Made by a program: the position numbers and the translations under genes. Source: Semisulcospira habei (lineage: Eukaryota > Mollusca > Gastropoda > Semisulcospiridae). From it: a stretch of 64,000 nt of DNA. How positions within the stretch are numbered: the stretch's first letter is position 1; the number at the start of each line of letters is the position of its first letter. Where the stretch lies: assembly GCA_036245525.1 (NCBI GenBank), contig BTPG01000004.1, positions 207,890,899-207,954,898 on the forward strand, in the 5' to 3' direction. Of this stretch, positions 51,850-62,030 are shown one piece after another. The notes under the pieces were generated by a model. It searched no databases. It was not told where the DNA came from and worked only from the letters and a program-made list of their open reading frames with translations.

Positions 51850-53108
51850 GTTTAGAGCACTAACCTGTGATGTCATGGGAAGTAGGGGTTTACGTGTACA
51901 CAGAAGGACACAGGGGAACCACCTAAACTACGCGCCGGCGAGTATACCGTCGGAAAGGGGGGGCCTACGCGCGGCGGAGTATTCCGATGGAAATGGGTGT
52001 GTATGCACGCGGGCATATACCAATGGATATGGGTTAACCGGGACATGGGAGTGTAGGGTGAGGAACGGAGTCCGGGGACCAAGAGCGACTGGACAACTCG
52101 TCGACAGCGGCCGAATTGGGAGGGGCTGTTGGGACTGGAGCCGTAGAAGAAGGAATGGGGCGCTTGCGCTGATCAGGGGTCAAAATACGTGCTGGGGGAA
52201 AAGGCGGAAACAATGAGGGGGGGGGGGGGGGGGGGGGGGTAGGCGCGAAGAATCACGGTACGCAATGTTGGCAGGCCTATGCTCACTTCCGATTCCAGCT
52301 TTAGAATGTGCTCTTATATCCGTTCAAACATGTCAGGGTTCGACTTAACTTTCACCGATTTTTCACACCACTCCCATCTCCATTTCTTTCTCACTCCCGT
52401 TTCATTAAAAGTTTAGCCGCAAGCAACAATGTGTCCTGCATCGCTAGACGCCATCTTGGAAAAACGAAGCTTGCCTAAAGTTAACGATAAACGAATCTGA
52501 CAACTTGTGGACCTGCGCAGTTTAAGAACCACGACCGTTTCAGATTTTTTACGTTTTATTTTTTTCCACGCGGAATTGCCTTTTTTTAAACAGCGGATTT
52601 TTAAAAAAATTAACACTGATATCCTCGGAAAAGCGATAGATTTTGACCCCTGGCTGATAGAAGCTCCACATTTGAGACCAACGGTCTTCCTCCCAAACCG
52701 CGCGGAAGGCAGCGCAAATGGGAATCCGACGGCCACTGGAAGTTGCCGCAGGAGGTGCATGTTCTGAGTTGGTGACTGCAACCAATCATGCAAACAGAGG
52801 ATAACCGCGCGGGGTCATGGCCACGAAGGCCAAGAGTACAACCGTTTCAACCGACCGATCACGAAGTCGAAAAGGCCAAAACGACGTAATTCCACGGAAA
52901 TTGCCCCAGGAAGCAGTAATCGCCGGGCGAGACAATGTCCGAGGCCTTACCTGGCCATCGGGGATGATCGAAACCGACAAAAACGAATGATAAACACGAA
53001 TAAACACGGAGACTGAAAAATAACAAAACCGACAAAATGGCAGCTAAGTATGAACTTGGAAATAACGGCCTCTCGCGAGATCAGGAAGGGAGGCTTCTCC
53101 GGAGGATA
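51850..53108 (-). mobile_element. 5' fragment of a C-family DIRS element (C')
   Basis: The right part reads CGGCCTCTCGCGAGATC and GAAGGGAGGCTTCTCCGGAGG, the inner side of the C-family ITR (compare 38,085-38,125). Leftward it matches the C leader (AATTCCACGGAAATTGCCCC) and ORF1 start, with TCTSCGNFQWPSD (52,765-52,700); the cassette is cut after CLP. A section at 52,210-52,640, including a G23 tract, does not match C and is probably an insertion. It ends abruptly at 53,108 beside the shortened left edge of F. Confidence 0.7.
52217..52239. repeat. Uninterrupted G23 tract
   Basis: Twenty-three guanines at the joint between C'-homologous and non-homologous sequence. Confidence 0.9.
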
Positions 53109-53351
53109 GGGAGGCGTATTTTTTTGAAAAATACTTACCGATGGCATTACTATCTGGCATACACTCAATTGCCTATAGATTTCAGCCAAAAGTTGTGTAA
53201 CCCACACAACTGGGGAGGAGACACCGGGGATCCATGCAGCGGGGCCCCGGGTGGCCTCCCCTTACTACCCTATCCCGGCATTCGTAGGGCGACCCTGTCA
53301 GTTTCACACATAGCCAAAAAAGGCAAGCGGGGCAGGCGGGAGGGCAGTCTG

Positions 53352-53443
53352 AGTAATGCCATCGTTAAGTATTTTTCAAAAAAATACATTTTAGAAAAAA
53401 AATTCATTTGTTTTTTCAAAATACATTACCGATGGCATTACTA
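53352..53443. repeat. Internal complementary region of DIRS F
   Basis: GTAATGCCATCGTTAAGT...AAAAATTCAT is joined to TTGTTTTTTCAAAATAC. It still records the left-edge bases that the element itself has lost at 53,113. Confidence 0.9.
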
Positions 53444-53679
53444 CCTGGAAGAATGTCGAACAGGCGGAGGGTGCCGTTCCTATAACCGCAAACCCAACCA
53501 CCCATCGGCCCAGAGAGAGAAAGAGAGAGCACTCCCGACGATTTCAGCTATGACGTACCTAAGACGCCAGGGGCGCGTGGAGGGAGTGCTGGGCCGCGGA
53601 GATGTCGCCCACCCGTGCCAGGGGGTCACGTTGGCCGGACAGGTCTCTGGAGATAAAAGCGGGTGAAGGTGGAGTCAGC

Positions 53680-54640
53680 TCGCCAGCCGACCGCTGTAAC
53701 AATATCTTTGACCGAGCAGTTGCGGTCCAGGGCAAGACTCTTACTTTATGCGCCCGGATGTGAAGAAGTCTATCGCCGTCCGGGAAGAGGTCCTAGTAGG
53801 CCGACTTAATCACCCAACACAGCCAGGACGACACTGTCTGGGCCGAGATATCGGGCCTGCCTGCGGACAGTGGGAGGAAGAGGTGAGAGCGCCCCCGGCG
53901 TCGCAGCTTTGAGCGACGCAGGTAAATCCTAAGCGCCCGCACCGGGTCCTGTTGACGCGACTCAGGGGCCATGTCCGTTCCACGGAGAGGCCTTACGGTC
54001 AGCATCTGAGGGGCTGCCGCAGGGCGGCGGTTCTTGGCCAAAAAGGATGGGTCGGTGAGAAGCTGTGCAGAACCGTCCGAGCGAAACTGCAAATAGGAGG
54101 GAAGTACCGAGAGAGCGTGAAGCTCACTCACTCGGGATGCCGTGGCGAGAGCCAGCAGAAAACATGCTTTCCGGGTCAAATCTGAGAAACTAGCCAAATG
54201 TAGAGGTTCAAAGCGGTCCGTGTTCAGCCACGTTAGTACCCAGGCGAGATCCCACCGGGGAACTAGGGACTGAGAGACTGGTCGTCGGAGCTCAAAATGT
54301 GCCAGCAAGTCCATCAGATCCTTGCAAGCGCCTGGGTCTGGCTGGCCCAGGTGGCGGTAAGTGTCCGCGATCATGGAGCGGTATCCTTTGATGTTAACGG
54401 GTGCTAAGCCTTGTTCTTCAAAGAGCCACAGGAAGAACTCCGCCAGCTCCGGGGTGGCTAGATGTGTGTGGGAGGGAGACTTCTGGAGGCGCACCAGGCC
54501 TGAAGGACCCTCCACTTGCTCTCATATACCCGCCGTGTAGACCGTCTGCGGGCTGCTGCAATAGCCGCCACCGCCGCATCCGAGAAACCTCTAGCGGCGA
54601 GGGCTTGCCGGACAACCTCCAGGCGTGAAGGAGGAGGCGC
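53680..54640 (-). pseudogene. Tyrosine recombinase of DIRS F
   Basis: The N-terminal core-binding part (RLEVVRQALAARGF, RRVYESKW) lies in the frame of the RNase H ORF to 54,458. The rest is in another frame, 54,515-53,793: LAEFFLWLFEE, box I TASRVSELHAL, QQDPVRALRIYLRRSK. TAG after WVIKSAY truncates it. Beyond the stop, box II reads RAHKVR, with Glu replaced by Lys but His and Arg kept. The stretch before the Tyr has a deletion. Confidence 0.8.
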
Positions 54641-56218
54641 TCCGGGCACGGATGGAAAAGCTGCTTGAGCATCGTGGGAGGTGTAGGAAGCTCCAGCGGC
54701 GGGTCCATCGCTAGCTCCAGTAGGTCCGTGGTCCAGCTCTTGTTCCAGTTGAAGGGGGTCACCAAAAAGAGGACTGCGGAGCAACCCAGAAGCTTCCGCA
54801 GAACCTTCGGAAGCGATCAGACCGTCCCAGGCGAGCGGGTCCGGGACTGGTGAGACGTAGACCGGGAGCTGTTTGTTCCATCTGGTGGCAAACAAGTCCA
54901 CTAAAGGCGTTTCCCATCGGGAGCAGATCAGGCGAAAGATGTCCGGGCGTAGGGACCACTCCGTGTGGAGCAGCTGTCCGCGGCGGGACAGGGCGTCCGC
55001 GATCACGTTCAGGTGGCCGGGAATGTGGCGAGCCCGTAGAGTAATGCCCCGGTCCCTGCACCAGAGGAGGAGGTGGTAAAGCAGAATGCACAGGGAGGGC
55101 GAGTGTGTGCCCCCCTGGTTCTGTATGTAAGCCACCACCGTCGAGTTGTCTGAGAGAACGAGAACGTCCTGGTTGGTCAAGGTCTCCTGCCAGAAACTGA
55201 GGGCCAGCCAAACTGCCTTCAGCTCCAGCCAGTTGATGTGTTTGTCCGCCAAACCCCGCGGCCAAAGGCCCGAGGCCGAGACAAAGTCCGGTAAAAGATG
55301 CGCGCCCCAGCTGGCCTGACTCGCGTCGGTGCAGAGAGACCACCGGGGCGGAGGTGAGTGAAGAGGCACGCCCGTAGCCAGCCAAGAGATGTCCGCCCAC
55401 CTCTGGAGGTGTGGACGAGCCAAAGGAGTAACCGGTACAAGATCTGCATGGGAACCCGACGAAGGACGCCAGTGTAGTAGGAGATGTAGCTGCAACGGGC
55501 GGGCATAAAGCCTGCCCAAGGGAAGCAAGTCCGCAGCCGCACTGAGCAGGCCCAGAAGTTAAAGCCAGACCCTGGCTGAGAAGGAGGCCCCTACCTCCAT
55601 CGAAAGCGCTAGATCGACGATCTTCTGCCGCCGGGCCCGAGGCAGGCGGACTAGATTGAGATCTGTCAGGAATTCCATCCCCAGATGTAGAAAACGCTGA
55701 GAGGGGGTAAGATCCGATTTGCCCAGATTGAGAAGAAACCCGAGGCGACGCAGGAGGGAAAGCAGGGCGGCTCTGTCCTCTTGGAGCGCCGAGGCTATCA
55801 GATTTCGATTTCGCAGTAGTAGGTCGTCCAAGTAATTGGAGGCCGGGCTCAGGGATCGTTGGCGGAAGTAGGCCATCACCGCGTCGAGGATCCTCGTAAA
55901 AACACACGGACTGATGTTGAGGCCGAAGGGAAGGGTGCAGAACTGGTAAACGACTCCCCCAAAGGCAAACCGCAGGTACCTGCGAGACGACGGATGAATC
56001 GGGACGTGAAGATAGGCGTCGGACAGATCGAGGCTGATTGTGAAGTCCATCGGTCGGACGGCAGCTCGGAGGATCCTGGCTGTCTCCATCCGGAACCGAG
56101 GGGCCGAAATGAACTTGTTTAGCGCCGACAAGTCGATGACTGGGCGCCACTTGCCTCCTGGTTTGGGAACGAGAAAGAGGCAGCTGTAAAATGCTGGCGA
56201 GTCCTGACGCGAAACCAC
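54458..56218 (-). pseudogene. RT-RNase H ORF of DIRS F, fused to recombinase N-terminus
   Basis: RT 56,218-55,562: SPAFYSCLFLVPKPGGKW, IDLSALNKFI, SLDLSDAYLHVPIHP, NYLDDLLLRN (active site intact), RFLHLGMEFLTDLN. A TAA stop stands at 55,559. RNase H continues in the same frame 55,528-54,458: LCTDASQASWGA, INWLELKAVWLAL, LVLSDNSTVVAYIQNQGG, HIPGHLNVIADALSRR. A deletion in the methyltransferase-like region (PDPLAWDGLIASEGS) puts the RNase H frame in line with the recombinase start. One frame therefore runs from RNase H into RRVYESKWRVLQAW. Confidence 0.85.
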
Positions 56219-56410
56219 CTCCGTCGCTGCTTTGTCGAGGAGAGCCGAAACTTCTCTGCGCAGAGCATCCGCCTGAAAGGCGTCGAGTGGAGACTGGGTC
56301 CATATGGGGGACCTGCGAAGAGGCGGAGGGGACCGGAACGAAAGCTGGAGACCTGTAGAAACCGTGGAAAGGATCCAGGGGTCGTCTGGGAACAGTGACC
56401 TCCAATGGTC

Positions 56411-57905
56411 ACTGTATAGAGTTAGTTATTTGGGTTTAACGCCGAGCAGGCGACTAAGGCCATCTCACGGCGGGATGGGTAAAAATCTGGTCAGCCAGAC
56501 TAAAAGCAAGGTCTTAAGACAAGATGTAAATATAGATTAAAAATCTCAGGCTAAAATGTCACACGTCTTTAAAAGAAATGTCTACAGACTCTAAAAAAGG
56601 GCAAATAAAAAAGATTCACATAGTCTATAAATCAGAGCATGGAATTACTCGTACTAAAAAAAGAGGAAAACCCCTTTTCACTAGGGGGGTCCGGGGCATG
56701 CCCCCCCGGGAAAAATTTGAAAATTTACATTAAAATTTGTGCAATCTGGTGCATTTTAGAGAGAAACTGAGCAGTTTAACCACCTAAAAATCTTGGGTGC
56801 ACTTTTTATTTTTTGTGTCAAAGGTTGAAAAGTTATACTAAAACTTAAAGTATTCAACAGAATGTATCCAAATGCTTATTCAAAATACATCTGAATGTCT
56901 TTCCATTTTTTTTATTTGAGTTTAATTATATAATATATATACTTTCTTTAATAATCTCTGATTAATCAGCTGTAAGTATGGATTCCTTTTCTCTTTTATT
57001 TAATACTATGTACCATGGTCACTGAACTGGAGAAAGGTTATATAGATTTTTCAACATAATTTCATCAAACTTTACTGGAAAAAAATACATTGCAATAAAT
57101 TTATTCACCATCAAGAGTAATATTTCCAATGGCACTGCTTTTAGCTTTCTTGTGTTTCGCTGTAGACACGTGAGCATCAAGAGCTACGAGGCCGCGTAGT
57201 TAATATCAAACTCTGCGCAGTTCATGGCAATACGCCTGCCCACAGGCTGCTAACTTGCGAATACACTGAGCGCGGAGCTCGTCGTTTACACTTTTCTCGA
57301 GCCAAGTCCATCCCCAAATATTCTTGGCTCCAGAATCGTCTATTCTGTCTCCGCGTTTAAGTATTTTCTCTTCGCCATATTTTGACCAGACTACGACTAC
57401 CACTGAAGACCGGAAGCGACCTGTGCGAGCTAAAGCTAACGCCTCGCTCAATTTTGAATACGCGATTTGGGGATATCCGCCACATAAAGATCGCGAAACA
57501 CGGTATTGGAATAGTGACTTTACGATTTTGTTTTCGGCGGAAATTTTTTTTCCCGGCGGAATGGCAGCTTCATTTAAGCGGAAATCCGCCAAAAAGAGGT
57601 AAATTCCATGCTCTGATAAATGCTCAAATCTTGTTAAAAATATTGCATGCTCGCAAGAAATTGAAGATTTTGTCCGGGGGAACATCCTGGAACAAAACCT
57701 TCAAGGAGTCTGCCGTAAAGTGTTTATATCTGGTGTCAATTAGGTCATGCCCGATGTGGAGCCGAGCAAGGACAGTCTCCTCACGGCGGCTGCCGCAGCG
57801 GAAAGGTAGACTGTCAGACAACTTAGGAAGAGCTTCATGAAGCTTGTTCCCTTCCTCTTTGTCCCACTCGGACTGCCACTCGCGGGCTATGTACGCAGTA
57901 ATCAC
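56411..57905 (-). mobile_element. LINE 3' fragment inserted in DIRS F
   Basis: Matches the 3' end of the LINE at 62,030-64,000: the same 3' UTR (56,418-56,630; TTTGGGTTTAACGCCGAGC) and C-terminal coding end (57,905-57,620; AYIAREWQSEWDKEEG, SRREETVLARLHIGH, VLFQDVPPDKIFNFL). About 33 codons including the Cys/His motif are deleted between LHIGH and LIDTRY. Its 5' truncated end joins the DIRS leader at 57,905. A TIR element lies inside it (56,637-57,617). Confidence 0.85.
56637..57617. mobile_element. TIR element (hAT-like ends) nested in the LINE fragment
   Basis: Ends CAGAGCATGGAATTA and, reversed, CAGAGCATGGAATTT are inverted repeats of about 14 bases. ATAAAT stands on both sides as a short target duplication, and the undisturbed LINE copy at 62,240 shows the empty site. 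The inside is AT-rich with a GGGGGTCCGGGGCATGCCCCC hairpin near 56,680. CAGAG-type ends favour hAT, but a 6-base duplication is unusual for hAT. No transposase frame was recognised. Confidence 0.65.
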
Positions 57906-58164
57906 AGGTCAAGTCGCACTCCTACCAAGTTCACAAAGTCACGTGCGGAAGCCAACCACAAGTTCACTGGCGAAGCTCACTGAAAGTCAAAGCCGGTCCG
58001 AACCGGACGGCGCTCAGTTCAAACACAGTAGTCCACAAACTACGAGTAGGAGAGAAGTCAACGAAGTAGAGAGTCCAAGGCTATAAAAAACCCTCAAAGT
58101 CGAAGGCCAAAAAACTATGGTAGAAAAAGTTCCGAACAGAATAAGGCAAAAACTCGACTGTCCA

Positions 58165-58371
58165 CGGTCGAGCTATGAGTGAAACTGACAGGGTCGCCCT
58201 ACAAATGCCGGGATAGGGTAGTAAGGCCACCCGGGGCCCCGGTGCGTGGATCCCCAGTGTCTCCTCCCCAGTTGTGTGGGTTACACAACTTTTGGCTGAA
58301 ATCTATAGGCAATTGAGTGTATTCCAGATAGTAATGCAATCGGTAATGTATTTTGAAAAAATAAACAAATG
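58165..58371 (-). repeat. Right inverted terminal repeat of DIRS F (5' end of the element)
   Basis: Inverted partner of 53,113-53,310. It ends ATTTTGAAAAAATAAACAA-ATG, with a four-base insertion compared with D. Confidence 0.88.
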
Positions 58372-58438
58372 TACCCGTCAAAAACAGAGAATTTTGACAC
58401 ATGCCGAAGACAATGCATGATTCCGTACGCATTCTTAC

Positions 58439-58777
58439 CGGTGTGCTCTGTGGTGACTGCTGCTGCATGATGTTGCCGAACTGGGAGCCCTTGTTGCTTT
58501 GTGGCTGGGGTGGTGGCTGGGACTGATGCTGGTGGTGCTGATGTTGATGTTGGTGATGCTGATGTTGGTGCTGGTGTTGATGCTGGTGTTGAGGAGGTAA
58601 CTGGGGGGCCTGGTGTTGAGGCTGGGGGCCAGGGTTGGGGCCAAGACCCAGAGTCTGGTTGATAGAGGCCCCAGGGCCGGTTGCTGGAGAGTGGAGGGTG
58701 AGACCCAGGCCATGAGGCTGAGCATTGAATGGCTGCACCGAGAACTGGGTAGTGCCACCAGGGGGCTGCAATGCTCC
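58439..58777 (-). CDS. PRRC2: PRRC2-like protein exon with His/Gln tract
   Basis: Acceptor CGTGTTCAG before 58,777 and donor CCG/GTAAGA at 58,439/58,438. The exon is 339 bases, phase 0 at both ends. It encodes GALQPPGGTTQFSVQPF, a Gly/Pro/Leu-rich part, then alternating His-Gln repeats (about 25 residues). Ser/Pro/Gln sequence ending QQQSPQSTP follows. It corresponds to the Gln-rich low-complexity region before the PRRC2C C-terminus. The donor faces the 21-kb intron; DIRS F starts 67 bases downstream of it. Confidence 0.85.
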
Positions 58778-59230
58778 CTGAACACGGGCAAAAATGCACG
58801 TCTGTTAGTCACAGCCAAATCTGCCTCTTTGTTGATGTTACCCACTTGTGCATGTGAGAATGAAATACAAAAACAAACCGTTTCATCCTCATGCTGCCTC
58901 TACACACAAACAAAAATCTACACACAAACAAATATTTTCACTGACAGCAAATGATAAACTTGTAAAGATGCAGTTTCCAACTGCGCAAAGACAAAGTCAA
59001 GCCAGAGCCCAAAAGTAGTACATGAGCCTGCATAGCCAAACCAACATTTTTACATTTTCCTAGCATTTATGCAACTCTTTTGCAAATCTGGATGTGAAAT
59101 TTCTACTTTTGCCATCTCTGTCAGTAAAGGACCGATTATTGCAATAAGGAAATCTCCATGAGGGTTCCTGATTTTCCGCAGTATGATTTCATTTGGATCA
59201 GTTCGACTAGTTTGGATAAATGGAGGTTAC
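58778..59230 (-). other. PRRC2 intron, 453 bp
   Basis: Short intron with GTAACC donor (59,230) and CAG acceptor. AT-rich; an ACACAAACAAA microrepeat lies near 58,900. No other feature. Confidence 0.7.
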
Positions 59231-59348
59231 CTGCAGCGTGGATGCAGTCTGCTGTGTGGGAAAGAAGCTGGTCTGTGTCAGCTGCTGCTGTGGCTGTTGG
59301 TAGAAGGATGACGTGGGCTGCACAGGTTGCACATTCTGAACACCAGAC
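59231..59348 (-). CDS. PRRC2: PRRC2-like protein exon, 118 bp
   Basis: Acceptor TGTGTGTCAG before 59,348 and donor CTGCAG/GTAACC at 59,231/59,230. It enters in phase 2 (finishing an Arg codon) and leaves in phase 0. It encodes SGVQNVQPVQPTSSFYQQPQ and ends FFPTQQTASTLQ, corresponding to the PRRC2C segment with GQTNFYNTAQSPSALQQ. Confidence 0.85.
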
Positions 59349-59516
59349 CTGACACACACACCACAAGCAAAAATTGATAACCATGTAATAGACTCACTTA
59401 AGGCTTTATGTCAATCATCACAAGGTGACGAACTGGCCCAAGTCCGCTTCTCTACCGTTTATCAAGTTTTAAAACGACTAGAATAAATATATCATAGCCC
59501 TCATCTGCTGTGTTAA

Positions 59517-59723
59517 CCCGTTCCTTCCCGATACACTACTGCTGGAAATTAATTTGATATTGATAGTTTAAGGATGGTGCCAGAATTCGCTTGGGTGCCT
59601 TCAGGTGCTAAGCTATTCTGGCACCACACTTGAACTAAAATGGTTGATATATCTCCTATCTGTACAGTAGCCTTCATAGGATGAAAAGCAAATATTAACA
59701 AGTCAGCTTCAGGATGTAATGGG
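59517..59723. mobile_element. TTAA-flanked MITE of the GGTGCCAGAAT family in a PRRC2 intron
   Basis: TTAA at 59,513-59,516 and 59,724-59,727. Inner arms TTTAAGGATGGTGCCAGAAT and their complement. It nearly fills the 432-bp intron 59,349-59,780. Confidence 0.7.
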
Positions 59724-59780
59724 TTAACCCCTTCACTGCCAGTTCAAAGTGGTGTCAGCAACAGAAGCATGAAGCCCTAC

Positions 59781-59994
59781 CTCTGCTGCTGTATGAGCTG
59801 TGAGGGCAGCATCTGCGAGTTGGAAAGCGACTGCGTGGTCTGTACATTGCTCAGAAGTGGACTGGTGCCAAACAACTGTCCCAGTGGCTGTGTTAAGTCA
59901 TACAGGAAGAACTGGGACAGCGGCACCGACGTGTTGCTCAAACCCTGATTGAATTGCAGCTGGCTCGGGGCCATGTTTTTCGGAACCGTAGAAT
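59781..59994 (-). CDS. PRRC2: PRRC2-like protein exon, 214 bp
   Basis: Acceptor TATATCTGCAG before 59,994 and donor CAGAG/GTAGGG at 59,781/59,780. It enters in phase 1 and leaves in phase 2. It encodes STVPKNMAPSQLQFNQGL, then SQFFLYDLTQPLGQLFG and SNSQMLPSQLIQQQ. The LYDLTQPLGQ block matches the ILYEHQLGQ region of PRRC2C, followed in both by a Leu/Gln-rich stretch. The remaining upstream exons of this long gene would lie right of 64,000 or be undetected here. Confidence 0.85.
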
Positions 59995-62030
59995 CTGCAG
60001 ATATATAATCATCATAAATATGAGTCAACCTCAAAATCCCTAGTTTGCATTAACGCCACTTGGGCATGTAGCCACAATTACTTACAGTACAGGTCACTGC
60101 ACACGCAAGTGGGGTTAACATCTTAAGGCCAGACACTACACCCCAAAAATGAGTTTTTGCCCATGTAGAATGTCTTTAATTGTTGATGTATTTTGATAGG
60201 GTTTGGTGAGCCGAGACCCAAAAAGTGGAAACCCAAAAAGATGGCCGCTGTATCAGCCCTGAAAATGGCGAGTGGAAAAAAAATTTGGCGAGTAAAAAAA
60301 AAAATACCCACTCGCCAAATGCGAGTGCACTCGTGCGTTTTTCAATCCAACAGCGAACCGCCAGCCAAATATCAGGTACGCCGGCGCGTGCCCTGACCGC
60401 ACCGCGAGCTGCCTGTAACATCACTTTGCGGCAGTAGCTGAACACCTCACTCGAACTGTGCGTACTATACCAGTGGTCAGTGACAGTCGTTCTATTTTTA
60501 GTTATGAATTGGTTCGTTTAGCCGCTCGCTCAGTCGCGGCTGCGTTCAGAATCGACCCGACGCCGGGGTCCGTGCGAGTGTAACAGGGCAGGCAAACTGT
60601 TAGTTTATGCGTGGTGTCAGCATGTTATTACAAAGTGCGCACTACACGTTGAACGCGTTACTTGCTGTGACGTCACCAAACATACTATTATGGGATACGG
60701 CATCGTGCGTTTCACTTTCGATCTTGCCTGAAGTTGTACACGGCGGAGAAAACGCAAAGGAAGCTGGAATGCTTTGGATTCTTCAATCCGGCACCGTCGG
60801 ATTTTGATAATCGCTAAGAAGAAAGTTGACTTCGATGACACCGCCATCTCCATCGACAAGCGACAGTACCGGAAATGCTACCCCTGGGCCGTGTGGCCAC
60901 ACAAGGCAATTGCTTCCGATGCATGTAGTAACTTTTCCGCCAAAAATAGTCAAAATTTCATCCCTTTTTTGCCATTTTTTTAGGGAGTAAAACTTCAATT
61001 GTGTGCCTTTTTTGGTGTTTTGAGCAACAAAAGGCATGACAGGTGGTGTGAAAAAGAGCAAAATCTGGGTAATTTTAGATTTTAGTCGACCTAGTGTGTT
61101 GAGTCATGGGAGCCTAATTAGGGCATGTGCACGGTTGTATGCAGGCTTGCAGATGACTTTTGTCATGGGGTACTTAGTGCATTTGAGTGTTAAGAATTGC
61201 TGAAAATGTTTCTCCTGTGATGTGCTCCGCGTGGATTTTTTTGTTTTGGCAGAAAAGTTCTTCGTTCATAGTTTTATGCTGCAAGAGGCTAACATGAGAT
61301 AACAGTGTGTGAAAATGGAGCGTAACCTAATTGCCGTGTGTGGCCTGTGTGGCACCGCCGCTACGACGCAGTTTTCAGAGTTCATGGCTGTGCTGCGTGC
61401 ATTTCCATGGCTAAAGCACGACAGCACTCGAATGGCATGCGCAATGAGCACTGAGGCAAACTCAAAAAGCAAGTCCAGAAATTTGAACAGAAATAAATTT
61501 GTAATTTTTTTTTTAATTTATTTTTTTTTATTTTATCGTGGTCGATTCATCTTCTGGTACACAGTTATTAGGGAAAAATTGGAGAAACACGTCTTTCTGA
61601 GTGGTTAAACAGGTTGAAACAAGCTTTTAAGTACATCAGTTCACACAGACACACACACACACACACACAGAGAGTTTAAACGTCACACTTTGGTTGTCAA
61701 TTTGCCGTGGCATTCAGCAGAAAACGCTATATTCTCTGTTACAATACATTATCAAACGATCATACAAATAAATAAATAGATATGTTTTTTTCTGTGTGTG
61801 AGAGAGCGAGGGAGACAGCTTTTGCGCGATAGCTCACCAGTTAAAGAATCAGTATCACGGAAAGGACACACACACACACTGTCACAACACATTTAAAGAG
61901 GAGAGCGCGAAATGAGTTAATTTATTTTAAGGAACATACAGATGATGCAGTTTTTCTTAAATAAATCTGCGGACCTTCTATAATGCTAGGATGGGGGTCT
62001 GTGTACCCTCTAAAATTTATACCTGGGTTA
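59995..62030. other. PRRC2 intron sequence without recognised gene
   Basis: AT-rich. 60,122-60,310 has GGCCAGACACTACACCCC and A-rich GGCGAGT repeats that could be a DNA-transposon end, with no partner found. 60,600-60,930 has short open frames I do not recognise. (CA)10 lies at 61,650-61,669, and further CA/GAGA tracts at 61,790-61,880. Confidence 0.4.

Larger units (their letters stand above)
53113..58371 (-). mobile_element. DIRS-like retrotransposon F, ORF1 replaced by a LINE insertion
   Basis: The left ITR starts inside the terminal palindrome (TATTTTTTTGAAAAATAC; the first ~22 bases are missing). The internal complementary region is at 53,352-53,443 and the right ITR at about 58,165-58,371. 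It is the same family as D. Coding order from right: leader (58,165-57,905), a LINE fragment with its own insertion (57,905-56,411) occupying the place of ORF1, then RT, RNase H and recombinase. Single stops and small deletions interrupt the frames. Confidence 0.88.

Noticed and set aside
60607..60983. Possible host exon upstream of PRRC2 exons
   Set aside because: Short frames on both strands, no matching splice pair and no recognised protein.
61650..61669. (CA)n tract as an element tail
   Set aside because: Simple microsatellite with no adjoining element end.
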